From assembly GCA_964567785.1 (NCBI GenBank), contig CAZMOK010000016.1:1-53658 (forward strand): a stretch of DNA of 53,658 bases. Reading direction: 5' to 3'. Position numbers and translations under genes: made by a program. Shown piece by piece: positions 1-8,634 of this stretch (position 1 is its first letter; every line of letters begins with the position of its first letter). Under the pieces are notes generated by a model. It saw only the letters and a list, made by a program, of their open reading frames with translations. It was not told the origin of the DNA and did no database searches. This DNA comes from CAZMOK01 sp964567785. GTDB taxonomy: Bacteria > Bacteroidota > Bacteroidia > Bacteroidales > JAGOPY01.

Positions 1-33
1 ATTCTAGCCGGGTTTTCTTATTTTTACTGCGGA

Positions 34-2913
34 ATGAGAGGACCTTTTAATTTTCGGACTTTGGCCGGCGCCTTATCCGCCCGGATCACCCTGACAGCCG
101 TTCTCTTAATGACCGCATTACTTGTGAGAAGCCAGTACTTCAGCCTCGGCCAGGAGCCGGCTTCAACCAGGTGGGACCAGATCTACACAGAAAATTTCAG
201 GCTCATCTATCCTGCCAGCTTTTCAGGTAAATCACAATACCTGGCCAATGCAATGGAATTTGCTTACCGGCCCATGGGTTTCACGATGGGCTCCTATCCC
301 AGGCAGATACCGGTTATTTTCCACAACAACACCACTTACTCCAATGCATACGTGCCCTACGCCCCCCGAAGGATAGAAATGAACATTACCCCTCCGCAGG
401 ACAACCTTTCGCAGGACTGGCTCGACCAGCTCATCCTCCATGAGCTGCGGCATTCGGTACAGTACAACCAGGTGCGGCAGGGGTTTACAAAAGGGTTGTC
501 GTATGTTTTTGGTGAACAGGCCGTACCGCTGATCTATGGATTGTTTACCCCCTTCTGGTTCATCGAAGGTGATGCCGTGATCACAGAAACGGCCCTCAGC
601 CCTTCCGGAAGGGGCCGCGACCCAAAGTTCGAAATGCGGCTCAAAGCGCAGTTCCTCGACAAAGGCATATATAATTACGACAAGGCAACGCATGGATCTT
701 ACAAAGACTTCACACCCAATGTATATGAACTTGGCTATCATCTTCTTTCAAAAACGCAGCAGGATTACGGCAGGTTTATCTGGAACAGTGTCATTGAGCG
801 GGTAGGTAGAAAACCGTTTACCCTTGTGCCTTTTTCCCACGGCATTTATAAGGAGACAGGTATGGGGAAAGTTAAACTATACCACAAGCTGACATCAGAA
901 CTGAGGAGGGAATGGTGGGAAAAAGACAACCGTGTCCGGCTTTCCGAACATGAAAATATACTTACCGGAACTAAAGCATACACTGATTACCTGAATCCTG
1001 CCTTCATTGACGAATCCACTGTGGTAATGCTTAAGACCTCGTTCAACGATATTCCCAGGCTGGTGGCAATCAACATTGAAACAGGAGAAGAAAAGCGGGT
1101 ATTTACTCCCGGGGTAAGATTGTTCACTGAAACACTCACCTCTGACGGTAAATCAATATGGTGGAGTGAAAGAAAAAGGGACCCCCGCTGGCAGCAACGG
1201 GATTTCGCCGTGATCAGGAGCTATTCGCTTGAGAAAGGAAAAGCCTCGTATCTGACTAAATGGACAAAGCTCTTTGCACCGGCTGTTTCTCCGGATGGAA
1301 AATATATTGCAGCAGTAACTTCGAATGAAGCATACCATCATTTCCTTACTATTTTAGATTCGGAAACTGGCAACCTGGTCGACAGCCTGAGCCTGCCCGG
1401 TAATCCAATGATACTGACTCCGAACTGGTCGGAGGACGGCAGGAAAATAGTTGCCCTGACTGTAGGGGATAAAGGGAAAGCTATTGTTACCGTGGATTTT
1501 CCGGAAATGAAGGCTGAATATCTGACAGAGCCGGAATATACAGAGATGTATGATCCGGTTTTTTACGGGGATTTTGTCCTGTTTTCAGGGTCATACAATG
1601 GCAAAGCCGATATCTATGCCATAGACACAAAAGAAGGAGGCATTCTTCAAATTACTTCAGTCAGTTACGGAGCCTATAAACCGGCAGTATCGCCCTCAGG
1701 AAAAAAACTGGCTTTTGCTAACTACACAGCCGATGGGTACAGGCTTGCCGTAATGGACATGGACAAGGCTCTCCTTTCGCCCGTCAGCCTTGAAAGGGAA
1801 CATTCATTAAACCTATACAGGGTTTTTGAAAACGAGCAGGATTTTGTTTTCCAAAGCCAGAACGTCCCACAGAAAGAATACGATTCGAAAATATACCAAC
1901 AAGGCCGGAACCTGTTCAATTTTCATTCCTGGGGGCCGATAAGCGTCAGCGCCGGCAACCAGGAGGTAAAACCGGGCATCCAGTTACTTTCCCAAAACCT
2001 GCTCAGTTCAAGCTTCACCTCATTGGGCTGGGAATACGACCTGAATGAGGAGGCCGGCAGGTTTTATCTTGATTACAGTTACCAGGGTGCATATCCCGTA
2101 ATCGACCTTACAATAGATTATGCAACCCGGAAGCAAAAGTACATCTCGGAAGAGGGTAACGAACATGAGCTCAAGTGGTTTGAGACAGGTATAAATCCCT
2201 CATTAAGGATACCCCTCGATCTTACAAAAGGCAGGTGGTTCCGCAGTCTTCAGCCCTCAGTGGGCATAACCTATTCCAATGTAAAGATGGCTGAAGATAT
2301 GCCTGTTGAATTCAGGTTTGAGAACATTTTGTCTCTTGATTATGGTATTTATTTTTCCCAGACCTACAAAACAGCCCTTCGCGACCTGCAACCCAGATGG
2401 GGCCAGGTATTAGTACTCAATTACAGGCGAACACCCATTAAACTGAAGAACTTCGGTAACGGGGAAACATTTGCCGCACAGGGCATTCTGTACCTTCCGG
2501 GCTTACTGAAACACCACGGGATACGGCTTTACGGCGGATACCAGGAAAGGAGCGGCGAAGTTGTCTATTCAACTCTGGTCAACCTTCCCAGGGGCCTTTC
2601 CGGAATAAGTTTTGATAAGATACTTTCGGGAAAGGTGGATTATGTATTCCCTGTTTTTTACCCCGATTGGCGCGTAGGGCCTATCGCCTATTTCAAAAGA
2701 TTTAAGGCCAGGCTGTTCTATGATTTTTATTTCACAGGGCCGAACCTAAGCGAACTATCAGATCATACTGCCGGGATAGATCTCACAACTGATGTCCACC
2801 TCTTTAGCATGCTAGCCCCTTTCGAAATCGGTGCCCGGGCAGTTTACCTTCAGGGAGCACAGGTCGTGAATATCAATTTACTTTTTTCTTTCAACATCGG
2901 CTCAATTTATTAG
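34..2913 (+). CDS. Surface metalloprotease-like protein with beta-propeller and C-terminal outer-membrane barrel
   Basis: A 959-residue protein with a long basic leader and hydrophobic segment (about residues 18-33) ending near 'VRSQ', consistent with export. A gluzincin-type zinc motif HELRH lies at residues 136-140, and the downstream 'WFIEGDAV' (E178) is in the right place for the third zinc ligand. Residues about 310-600 hold WD40/TolB-like repeats ('SPDGKYIA', 'SEDGRKIV', 'SPSGKKLA'). The last 300 residues are rich in alternating aromatic strands and end in an aromatic-containing strand, as in an outer-membrane barrel. This layout is seen in uncharacterised Bacteroidota surface proteins; the substrate is unknown. 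The frame is open to the window edge, so a start upstream of the ATG at 34 cannot be excluded. The gene stands alone, and the next gene has its own promoter-like element. Confidence 0.75.
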   Translation: MRGPFNFRTLAGALSARITLTAVLLMTALLVRSQYFSLGQEPASTRWDQIYTENFRLIYPASFSGKSQYLANAMEFAYRPMGFTMGSYPRQIPVIFHNNTTYSNAYVPYAPRRIEMNITPPQDNLSQDWLDQLILHELRHSVQYNQVRQGFTKGLSYVFGEQAVPLIYGLFTPFWFIEGDAVITETALSPSGRGRDPKFEMRLKAQFLDKGIYNYDKATHGSYKDFTPNVYELGYHLLSKTQQDYGRFIWNSVIERVGRKPFTLVPFSHGIYKETGMGKVKLYHKLTSELRREWWEKDNRVRLSEHENILTGTKAYTDYLNPAFIDESTVVMLKTSFNDIPRLVAINIETGEEKRVFTPGVRLFTETLTSDGKSIWWSERKRDPRWQQRDFAVIRSYSLEKGKASYLTKWTKLFAPAVSPDGKYIAAVTSNEAYHHFLTILDSETGNLVDSLSLPGNPMILTPNWSEDGRKIVALTVGDKGKAIVTVDFPEMKAEYLTEPEYTEMYDPVFYGDFVLFSGSYNGKADIYAIDTKEGGILQITSVSYGAYKPAVSPSGKKLAFANYTADGYRLAVMDMDKALLSPVSLEREHSLNLYRVFENEQDFVFQSQNVPQKEYDSKIYQQGRNLFNFHSWGPISVSAGNQEVKPGIQLLSQNLLSSSFTSLGWEYDLNEEAGRFYLDYSYQGAYPVIDLTIDYATRKQKYISEEGNEHELKWFETGINPSLRIPLDLTKGRWFRSLQPSVGITYSNVKMAEDMPVEFRFENILSLDYGIYFSQTYKTALRDLQPRWGQVLVLNYRRTPIKLKNFGNGETFAAQGILYLPGLLKHHGIRLYGGYQERSGEVVYSTLVNLPRGLSGISFDKILSGKVDYVFPVFYPDWRVGPIAYFKRFKARLFYDFYFTGPNLSELSDHTAGIDLTTDVHLFSMLAPFEIGARAVYLQGAQVVNINLLFSFNIGSIY

Positions 2914-2972
2914 AGTGTTCAGATTTTAAAAGTAACTGATAACTCCCCACTTACCTCTTTCTCAAAATACCT

Positions 2973-2980
2973 TACTTTTG
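2973..2980 (+). promoter_or_regulatory. Bacteroidota -7 promoter element (TACTTTTG)
   Basis: The octamer fits TAnnTTTG and lies 19 bases before the ATG of the holin-like gene. No clear TTTG -33 box is visible at the expected distance, so this is a partial match. Confidence 0.35.
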
Positions 2981-2999
2981 CAAAAAACGCTGAGTTATC

Positions 3000-3356
3000 A
3001 TGGTTGGATTTGTTGTTAGATTACTTCTGTATGCCGTGGCAGTGCTGATGACGGCATATATACTTCCGGGTGTAGAAGTTGAAAGCTTCTGGGTTGCCAT
3101 TGTGGTTGCCGCGGTGTTGACTTTGCTGAACGCAGTCTTAAAACCCATTCTCATCATACTTACCATCCCGATCACTTTTGCAACCTTCGGCTTGTTTCTG
3201 CTGGTTATCAATGCACTGATCATATTGCTTGCAGATGGGATGGTACCGGGATTTGAAGTGAACGGTTTCTTGTGGGCACTGCTTTTCAGCGTGGTGCTGA
3301 GCTTTTTCACTCTTCTGTTCTCTGCAAATACAACCTCACGCGGTCGCTACGACTAA
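3000..3356 (+). CDS. Phage holin family 4 (PF04020-like) small membrane protein
   Basis: A 118-residue, highly hydrophobic protein with four predicted membrane segments (about residues 1-22, 28-50, 55-78, 85-108). The pattern 'LLLYAVAVLMTAYILPGV' followed by 'LTLLNAVLKPIL' is typical of the holin superfamily IV / PF04020 family, which is widespread on bacterial chromosomes and usually has no link to phage. Its cellular role is not known. It is followed after 6 bases by a Nim-like flavoprotein gene on the same strand, probably co-transcribed. Nothing else nearby suggests a prophage. Confidence 0.8.
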   Translation: MVGFVVRLLLYAVAVLMTAYILPGVEVESFWVAIVVAAVLTLLNAVLKPILIILTIPITFATFGLFLLVINALIILLADGMVPGFEVNGFLWALLFSVVLSFFTLLFSANTTSRGRYD

Positions 3357-3362
3357 TTCATT

Positions 3363-3824
3363 ATGAAAAACAGACCTTTAACATTCAAGCCTGAAATTGA
3401 AGCCATTATCAGGAATTGCGATTTCTGCTCCCTCGCCATGGTCGATGAGGATAACAAGCCATATGTACTCCATATGAATTTCGGTTACAGGGAAAATGAA
3501 ATATTTTTTCACGCCGCCAGAACGGGAAAGAAAATCGACATCCTCAAAAAGAACCCGGATGTATGCGTTGCCTTCAGTACCGACCATGAGCTGAGATATG
3601 TGAATGAAGAAGTTGCCTGTAGCTGGGCTATGCGTTACAAGAGCGTCCTGGCCTATGGAAAGATCGTTTTCATTGATGATTATGATGAAAAAGTGGAGGC
3701 CCTGAACATTATTATGGCAAATTATTCTGAAAGGGAATTTTCCTATAACGCTCCCGCCGTAAACGATGTGCAGCCTTTTAAGCTCGTTGTCGAAAAAATG
3801 GAGGGAAGAGCGTATGGGTATTAA
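3363..3824 (+). CDS. Pyridoxamine 5'-phosphate oxidase-like / NimA-like flavin-binding protein
   Basis: A 153-residue protein with the split-barrel FMN-binding fold: an N-terminal 'CDFCSLAMVDEDNKPYV' strand pair, a central 'IFFHAARTGKKIDILKKNPDVCVAFS' segment, and 'SWAMRYKSVLAYGKI' before the last strands. This arrangement is characteristic of the Nim / PNPOx-like group. Family members bind FMN or heme, and some reduce nitroimidazoles; the substrate here cannot be read from sequence. The length is normal for the family. The stop codon leads directly into a heptamer tandem repeat. Confidence 0.8.
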   Translation: MKNRPLTFKPEIEAIIRNCDFCSLAMVDEDNKPYVLHMNFGYRENEIFFHAARTGKKIDILKKNPDVCVAFSTDHELRYVNEEVACSWAMRYKSVLAYGKIVFIDDYDEKVEALNIIMANYSEREFSYNAPAVNDVQPFKLVVEKMEGRAYGY

Positions 3825-3850
3825 TGAACAATGAACAATGAACAATGAAT
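3823..3850. repeat. Four-unit heptamer tandem repeat (AATGAAC)
   Basis: Units begin at 3823, 3830, 3837 and 3844; the first three are AATGAAC and the last is AATGAAT. The array starts within the stop codon of the Nim-like gene. The last unit forms the left arm of an AT-rich hairpin (3844-3850 with 3856-3862) that runs into the convergent PAP2 gene end. It may work as a weak terminator. Confidence 0.7.
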
Positions 3851-3860
3851 AATTAATTCA

Positions 3861-4436
3861 TTATTCGTTATTTTTTTTATTTCCTGCCAGGGCCAATGTA
3901 AAGCGGGCAAGGATCCAGCCGAGGAAGGCGCCCCATATAGAACCGGCAATAACATCAAGTGGATAGTGTACACCAAGGTAAACCCTGCTGTAGATCACCG
4001 ATAAGGTCCAGATAAGTACAAGCGGGATCATCCACTTACGATAGGCAGGCAACATTATTAACAGGAAAGTGCCCATAGCAAAGACATTGGTTGCATGTGA
4101 GGACACAAACGCATAGAGGCCGCCACACCTTCCATTGACAGTATGCACCATTCCCTCCAGTGCCGGGTCATGACAGGGCCTTAACCGCTCAAAGACATTT
4201 TTAAAAAGATGCACCGAGGTCTGGTCAGACATAAAAACGACAAAAGCCGCCATCAAAAGAACAATCCACCATTTCTTACCATAACTCTTAATGATAAAAT
4301 ACAGGAATACCAAAAACAGCGGCAGCCATGACAATTTCCCGCTGATGAATTGCATCACATGGTCGAAAAAGGGGCTGTTCCAGCCATTGATGGCAAGAAA
4401 TACCTCCCGGTCGGTATTCAGGATTGTTTCCAGCAT
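3861..4436 (-). CDS. PAP2 family phosphatase (undecaprenyl-diphosphatase / lipid phosphatase type)
   Basis: A 191-residue integral membrane protein. All three PAP2 signature parts are visible: 'KNVFERLRP' (KX6RP), 'SSHATN' (SGH-type motif with the catalytic histidine) and 'SRVYLGVHYPLD' (SRX5HX3D). About five hydrophobic segments surround these motifs. Such enzymes remove phosphate from lipid pyrophosphates such as undecaprenyl diphosphate, or from phosphatidate or phosphatidylglycerol phosphate; which one applies here is not decidable. It starts 3 bases after the obg stop codon on the same strand, so the two are probably translated from one message. Confidence 0.88.
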   Translation of the reverse strand: MLETILNTDREVFLAINGWNSPFFDHVMQFISGKLSWLPLFLVFLYFIIKSYGKKWWIVLLMAAFVVFMSDQTSVHLFKNVFERLRPCHDPALEGMVHTVNGRCGGLYAFVSSHATNVFAMGTFLLIMLPAYRKWMIPLVLIWTLSVIYSRVYLGVHYPLDVIAGSIWGAFLGWILARFTLALAGNKKNNE

Positions 4437-4439
4437 TTA

Positions 4440-5444
4440 TTAAAATTCAAATGGGTCCCTGTTGAGTTCTTTCCAGATCATATCCTTCAGTTTCTGTATG
4501 CCTTCTCCTGAAACTGAAGAAATAAACAAATATTTTACATCCGGCAGTTCTTTTTCGATCTCATCCTTGAGTTCCTGGTCGAGAAGGTCGGATTTGGTTA
4601 TGGCCATTAGCCTGGTCTTGTCAAGGAGCTGGGGATTGTATTCCGAAAGCTCATTAAGCAGTATTCTGAATTCCTGTGCAATGTCATCCGCATCGGCCGG
4701 AACCAGGAACAACAGCAGGGCGTTTCTCTCTATATGCCTCAGAAATCTCAACCCGAGCCCCCTTCCTTCGTGTGCCCCCTGTATGATACCGGGTATATCA
4801 GCTACCACAAATGAACGGTGATCCCTGTATCTCACCATGCCAAGGTTTGGCGTCAGGGTTGTGAAAGGGTAATCAGCAATCTCAGGCTTAGCGGCAGATA
4901 CCACCGATAACAGGGTTGATTTGCCTGCGTTCGGAAATCCCACCAATCCAACATCAGCGAGCAGTTTGAGCTCCAGTATGATCCATTCCTCCCTTCCCTG
5001 TTCACCGGGTTGCGCATAGCGGGGGGTCTGGTTGGTGGACGACTTGAAATGGTCGTTGCCCAGCCCTCCCCGGCCGCCCTCAAGGATAGTGAATTCCTGA
5101 CCTTCTTCGGTTATCTCGCACAGGCTATCATCCGAGCCGGCAACCCTGGCAACTGTTCCCAGTGGCACCTCGAGCACTTTATCCTCACCGCTTGCGCCGG
5201 TTTTAAGCTGTCTGCCACCGGGCTGGCCGTCGCCGGCTTTTAGGTGCTTTGTATATTTGAGATGAAGCAGGGTCCAGAGTTGTTTGTTGCCACGCAATAT
5301 CACATCTCCTCCTTTACCGCCGTCGCCGCCGTCGGGGCCGCCTTTAGGGTTGGTGCGGGTACGTAGGAAATGGGCTGATCCGGCGCCTCCCCTCCCCGAC
5401 CTGCAATTGATCTTAACGTAATCTATAAAATTCGGCGTCGTCAT
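4440..5444 (-). CDS. obg: GTPase Obg/CgtA
   Basis: A 334-residue ribosome-associated GTPase of the OBG family. The glycine-rich Obg fold is at the N-terminus ('GRGGAGSAHFLR', 'GGPDGGDGGKGGDV'). The G domain has G1 'GFPNAGKSTLL', the switch-I region 'YPFTTLTPNLG', G3 'ADIPGI' and G4 'TKSD'. It ends soon after the G domain, so the extra C-terminal OCT domain of some homologues is absent, as in most Bacteroidota. Its role in ribosome assembly and stress control is known for the family. It lies 34 bases downstream of hpt on the same strand. Confidence 0.96.
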   Translation of the reverse strand: MTTPNFIDYVKINCRSGRGGAGSAHFLRTRTNPKGGPDGGDGGKGGDVILRGNKQLWTLLHLKYTKHLKAGDGQPGGRQLKTGASGEDKVLEVPLGTVARVAGSDDSLCEITEEGQEFTILEGGRGGLGNDHFKSSTNQTPRYAQPGEQGREEWIILELKLLADVGLVGFPNAGKSTLLSVVSAAKPEIADYPFTTLTPNLGMVRYRDHRSFVVADIPGIIQGAHEGRGLGLRFLRHIERNALLLFLVPADADDIAQEFRILLNELSEYNPQLLDKTRLMAITKSDLLDQELKDEIEKELPDVKYLFISSVSGEGIQKLKDMIWKELNRDPFEF

Positions 5445-5478
5445 AGGAACAGTGTCGCGAAGTTAAGCAAAGGTGTTT

Positions 5479-6012
5479 TTACTCCTTTATTTTGTAGATG
5501 TCAGGATAGTTTCGGCCGTAGCCGTCATAGTCGAGGCCGTAGCCAACGATAAAATCATTCGGGATCTCCATCCCTACATAATCAATCCTGAAATCCATCT
5601 TGAAGGCTTCCGGCTTGAAAAGAAGAGAGGCTATCCTGACTTCAGCGGCACCCATATTTTTAAGTGTTTCGATCAGGTACTTCATGGTTGTGCCGCTATC
5701 AATAATATCCTCAACAATAATAACCGTCCGGCCTTCAATATTTTTATCAAGGCCCAGCATTTCCCTGACTTTTCCCGAGGAACTTGTGCCTGAATAAGAA
5801 GCCACCTTTATAAATGTTATTTCAAGGGGAAAATCAAAACGGCGGATAAGATCAGCCGCAAAAACAAAGGCGCCATTCAGCACGACTATGAACAAAGGGT
5901 TTTTGTCCTTTACATCCCTTTCAACCTCTTTTGCAAGATCTTCTATTTTCTGGTCTATTAAGGAAGATTTGATGAACGGATCGAAATGACGGTCTTTTAC
6001 CTGGATAGTCAT
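5479..6012 (-). CDS. hpt: Hypoxanthine phosphoribosyltransferase
   Basis: A 177-residue purine salvage enzyme that joins hypoxanthine or guanine to PRPP. The PRPP-binding motif 'VEDIIDSGTT' is near residue 104, and the N-terminal 'LNGAFVFAADLIRR' flexible-loop region is present. The frame stays open to an ATG at 6051, but a -7 promoter element at 6039-6046 lies downstream of that codon. The ATG at 6012 (protein begins 'MTIQVKDRHF') is therefore chosen; it also gives the usual family length. Divergent purE lies on the other side of the shared promoter region, pairing salvage and de novo purine genes. Confidence 0.93.
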   Translation of the reverse strand: MTIQVKDRHFDPFIKSSLIDQKIEDLAKEVERDVKDKNPLFIVVLNGAFVFAADLIRRFDFPLEITFIKVASYSGTSSSGKVREMLGLDKNIEGRTVIIVEDIIDSGTTMKYLIETLKNMGAAEVRIASLLFKPEAFKMDFRIDYVGMEIPNDFIVGYGLDYDGYGRNYPDIYKIKE

Positions 6013-6038
6013 AACAATAATTGCGGTTGTTGTTGCAT

Positions 6039-6046
6039 CAAAGATA
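6039..6046 (-). promoter_or_regulatory. -7 promoter element of hpt (TATCTTTG)
   Basis: Read on the minus strand this is TATCTTTG, a full TAnnTTTG match, 27 bases upstream of the hpt ATG at 6012. It helps fix the start codon of hpt. Confidence 0.5.
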
Positions 6047-6089
6047 AGCAAAGCAGGAGTGAAAACGCCTGTTTATCGGATTATTTGGC

Positions 6090-6097
6090 TAAATTTG
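6090..6097 (+). promoter_or_regulatory. -7 promoter element of purE (TAAATTTG)
   Basis: A full TAnnTTTG match 27 bases before the purE ATG at 6124. It excludes the longer reading of the frame from 5986. The -33 region (TTTA at 6072) is weak. Confidence 0.5.
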
Positions 6098-6123
6098 CCT
6101 GCACTTCCAAAGGAATTAATTCT

Positions 6124-6627
6124 ATGAAACCATTTGTCAGTATAATCATGGGGAGCACCAGCGACCTTCCGGTAATGGAAAAGGCTGCAAAGGTACTCGA
6201 CGATATGGAGATACCCTTCGAGATCAATGCCCTTTCGGCACACCGGACTCCCGATAAGGTTGAATCATTTGCCAGGGAGGCAGCAGGCCGCGGAATAAAA
6301 GTCATAATTGCAGGTGCAGGGATGGCAGCCCACCTGCCCGGTGTTATCGCTGCAATGACACCGATTCCGGTGATCGGGGTGCCTATTAAGGCCACTGTGG
6401 AAGGGCTTGATTCCCTGCTTTCGATCGTTCAGATGCCTCCGGGAATACCAGTCGCTACCGTCGGGATAAACGGTGCACAGAATGCGGGAGTTCTTGCTGC
6501 CCAGATCCTTGCTTCGGGCGATCAGGATATCTATAAGAAAACCGTTGAGTTCAAGGAAAACCTGAAAAACAAGATCATTAAGGCTAACCAGGAACTGAAG
6601 GAAGTAAAGTTCCGGTTCAGGGTATAA
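6124..6627 (+). CDS. purE: N5-carboxyaminoimidazole ribonucleotide mutase PurE
   Basis: A 167-residue class I PurE, which moves the carboxyl group of N5-CAIR to give CAIR in purine synthesis. The nucleotide and active-site segments 'IIMGSTSDLPVM', 'SAHRTPDKV', 'GAGMAAHLPGVIAA' and 'GINGAQNAGVLAAQIL' are all present. The frame is open from 5986, but that extension overlaps hpt and its own promoter element, so the ATG at 6124 ('MKPFVSIIMG') is used. No purK follows. The gene ends 9 bases from the convergent O-methyltransferase gene. Confidence 0.95.
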   Translation: MKPFVSIIMGSTSDLPVMEKAAKVLDDMEIPFEINALSAHRTPDKVESFAREAAGRGIKVIIAGAGMAAHLPGVIAAMTPIPVIGVPIKATVEGLDSLLSIVQMPPGIPVATVGINGAQNAGVLAAQILASGDQDIYKKTVEFKENLKNKIIKANQELKEVKFRFRV

Positions 6628-6636
6628 AAGGGATTG

Positions 6637-7278
6637 TCAATCCCTGATCTTACGGGCAATTGAAAGGCCATCCCTCAATGGCAGCATCACTACCTCAACC
6701 CTGTCGTCACCGGCAAGCATGCGGTTATAAGAAGCGATACATTTGGTTTCTTCATCCATTTGACCCTCTGGCAGAAGCACTTTACCGCTCCATAGCACAT
6801 TATCGGTTATGATATATCCTCCAGCCCTTACCTTTTCGAAAACCAGGTTGTAATAATCAATGTACTGTTCTTTACCGGCATCAATAAATACAAGGTCGAA
6901 TTGTTCATCAAGGCTTTTAATTATATCCATCGCATCGCCGGTATGGAGAACGATGTGGTCGTTCCGGCCGCTTTTTTTGAAATATTTTTCAGCAAACAGT
7001 GCCATCTCCGGATCCACCTCAATGGTGTGCATTTTACCTCCCCTGGCCAGCCCTTTAACAAGGCAAAGTGCTGAATAGCCGGTAAAAGTGCCAATCTCGA
7101 GAATTGTTTCCGGCCTGATCATCCTGCTGAATAATTCGAGGACCTTACCCTGCAAGGGCCCTGAAAGCATCTGTGGGTATACTGTCTTCAGGTGCGTTTC
7201 ACGCCTGAGTTCGCTCAAAAGGCTGTCTTCGGCAGAGGTATTGTTGATAAGGTACTTTTCAATTTCTTCAGAAACCAT
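6637..7278 (-). CDS. Class I SAM-dependent O-methyltransferase (caffeoyl-CoA OMT-like)
   Basis: About 213 residues. Methyltransferase motif I is 'VLEIGTFTGYSALCL'; the acidic strand 'HTIEVDPEM', 'DLVFIDAGKEQYIDYY' and 'DNVLWSGKV' match the caffeoyl-CoA/catechol OMT family (PF01596), whose bacterial members are metal-dependent. Some bacterial members modify tRNA uridine-5-oxyacetic-type bases, others small molecules; the target here is unknown. The longest frame starts at 7323, but the ATG at 7278 ('MVSEEIEKYL') gives the usual N-terminus and only an 11-base overlap with the upstream M16 peptidase gene, suggesting translational coupling. Confidence 0.88.
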   Translation of the reverse strand: MVSEEIEKYLINNTSAEDSLLSELRRETHLKTVYPQMLSGPLQGKVLELFSRMIRPETILEIGTFTGYSALCLVKGLARGGKMHTIEVDPEMALFAEKYFKKSGRNDHIVLHTGDAMDIIKSLDEQFDLVFIDAGKEQYIDYYNLVFEKVRAGGYIITDNVLWSGKVLLPEGQMDEETKCIASYNRMLAGDDRVEVVMLPLRDGLSIARKIRD

Positions 7279-8506
7279 CTTCAGGGGATTTATAAACCAG
7301 TTCACTGATCGAAGAAGGATCAAGAACCACGTTGGCTGCCTCCAGTATGCCTGACGCGGTTACCTTGCTTATCCTCTCATGCATCTCATTAAGGGTAAGC
7401 ACTTCCTTGTCGTGGAGAAGGCTCTTGCCCGATCCAAGCATTTTATTCAGGTTCGATTCGTAACCAAGTGCCATCTGACCGGCTGTTTGTTGCTTAAGTT
7501 TATCAAGCTGCAGGCCTGTCAGTGCATTTTTCCTCAATCTTTTCAACTCTTTGTTGAGCAGGTAAAGTGACTTTTCCAGGAAACCATTGTCGGTACCAAG
7601 GTATACGCTGAAAACACCGGTGTCGACATAAGTGTGATAATTCGATTCAACATGGTAGGAATAGCCGTGTTTCTCTCTTATTGAAAGGTTAAGACGTGAA
7701 TTCAGTGCGGGTCCCCCTAAAAGGTTGTTCAGGAGGAACATAGGATATTTCCTTTCGTCCTGCCTCCCGAAGGCAGCATTGCCCACGATACAATGAGTCT
7801 GGTGTATGGGTTTTGTAAACGCTTTCCTGAATATGATTGGCGAACTGACCGGTAGTCTTTCGTGCTGTGCAGTTCCTTTTGCGAGGTCACCAAAGTATCT
7901 TTCCACCAGCTTTACCAGTTTTGGCCACCTGATGTTTCCAACGGAGCTGATAACCATTCTTTCTGGATAATAATGGTTTCTGATGAACCGTATGATCTTT
8001 TCCCGGTTCAGTGACTTTACACGCTTCTTTGTTCCCAGGATGTTCCTTCCCAGAGGATGCCCTTCAAACAAATATTCCTCAAAAATGTCGAAGATCTCCT
8101 CAGAAGGAGTATCCTTGTAAGAATTTATCTCATCGATGATTACATCCTTTTCCTTTGTGATCTCTTTTTCAGGAAAAACTGAATTGGTTATGAGATCGGC
8201 TATAAGCTCAAGCGCCCTGTCATAATGCTGATGCAGAAACGATGCGTAAATACTGGTCTCTTCCTTGGTGGTGTAGGCATTCAGGTCTCCACCCACACTT
8301 TCAAGCCGGTTGAGTATATGATAGGCCCTTCTCTTTCTTGTGCCTTTAAATATGGTATGCTCGATAAAATGGGCTATCCCGTTTTCGTCCTCCGACTCGT
8401 CGCGTGAGCCTGCATCGATGAAAACACCGCAATGCGCGGCGATATTTTCAGTGTGCCGGTGAACAAGCTTCAGACCGTTATCAAGAGTATGAAAATGATA
8501 TTCCAT
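7268..8506 (-). CDS. M16 family zinc peptidase (insulinase / processing-peptidase type)
   Basis: A 412-residue protein with the inverted zinc motif HFIEH (HXXEH) near residue 46 and the distal glutamate expected about 75 residues later ('TKEKDVIIDEI'). The second half carries the M16 C-terminal domain ('GGPALNSRLNLSIREKHGYSYHVES'). The length fits single-unit bacterial M16B peptidases. No signal peptide is visible, so it is probably cytoplasmic or works on peptides. It overlaps the downstream methyltransferase gene by 11 bases. The 128 bases upstream contain a TATCTTTG element on the minus strand at 8593-8600. Confidence 0.92.
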   Translation of the reverse strand: MEYHFHTLDNGLKLVHRHTENIAAHCGVFIDAGSRDESEDENGIAHFIEHTIFKGTRKRRAYHILNRLESVGGDLNAYTTKEETSIYASFLHQHYDRALELIADLITNSVFPEKEITKEKDVIIDEINSYKDTPSEEIFDIFEEYLFEGHPLGRNILGTKKRVKSLNREKIIRFIRNHYYPERMVISSVGNIRWPKLVKLVERYFGDLAKGTAQHERLPVSSPIIFRKAFTKPIHQTHCIVGNAAFGRQDERKYPMFLLNNLLGGPALNSRLNLSIREKHGYSYHVESNYHTYVDTGVFSVYLGTDNGFLEKSLYLLNKELKRLRKNALTGLQLDKLKQQTAGQMALGYESNLNKMLGSGKSLLHDKEVLTLNEMHERISKVTASGILEAANVVLDPSSISELVYKSPEDGF

Positions 8507-8592
8507 TGATATCGTCGATCGAATGATGAGGTATTTTTCTTCGCGGTGATCCTGTCCTGCAGAAGAGGAAAATATCAGCCTCTTTTCACTGC

Positions 8593-8600
8593 CAAAGATA
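8593..8600 (-). promoter_or_regulatory. -7 promoter element upstream of the M16 peptidase gene (TATCTTTG)
   Basis: A full TAnnTTTG match on the minus strand, implying a leader of about 80 bases before the ATG at 8506. The -33 box is not clear. Confidence 0.35.
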
Positions 8601-8634
8601 GAAATATTAGTTTATGACCATTTACCCGGAGGTT

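Noticed and set aside
3000..3356. Prophage remnant because of the holin family match
   Set aside because: This holin-like family is a common chromosomal membrane protein and no other phage gene is present.
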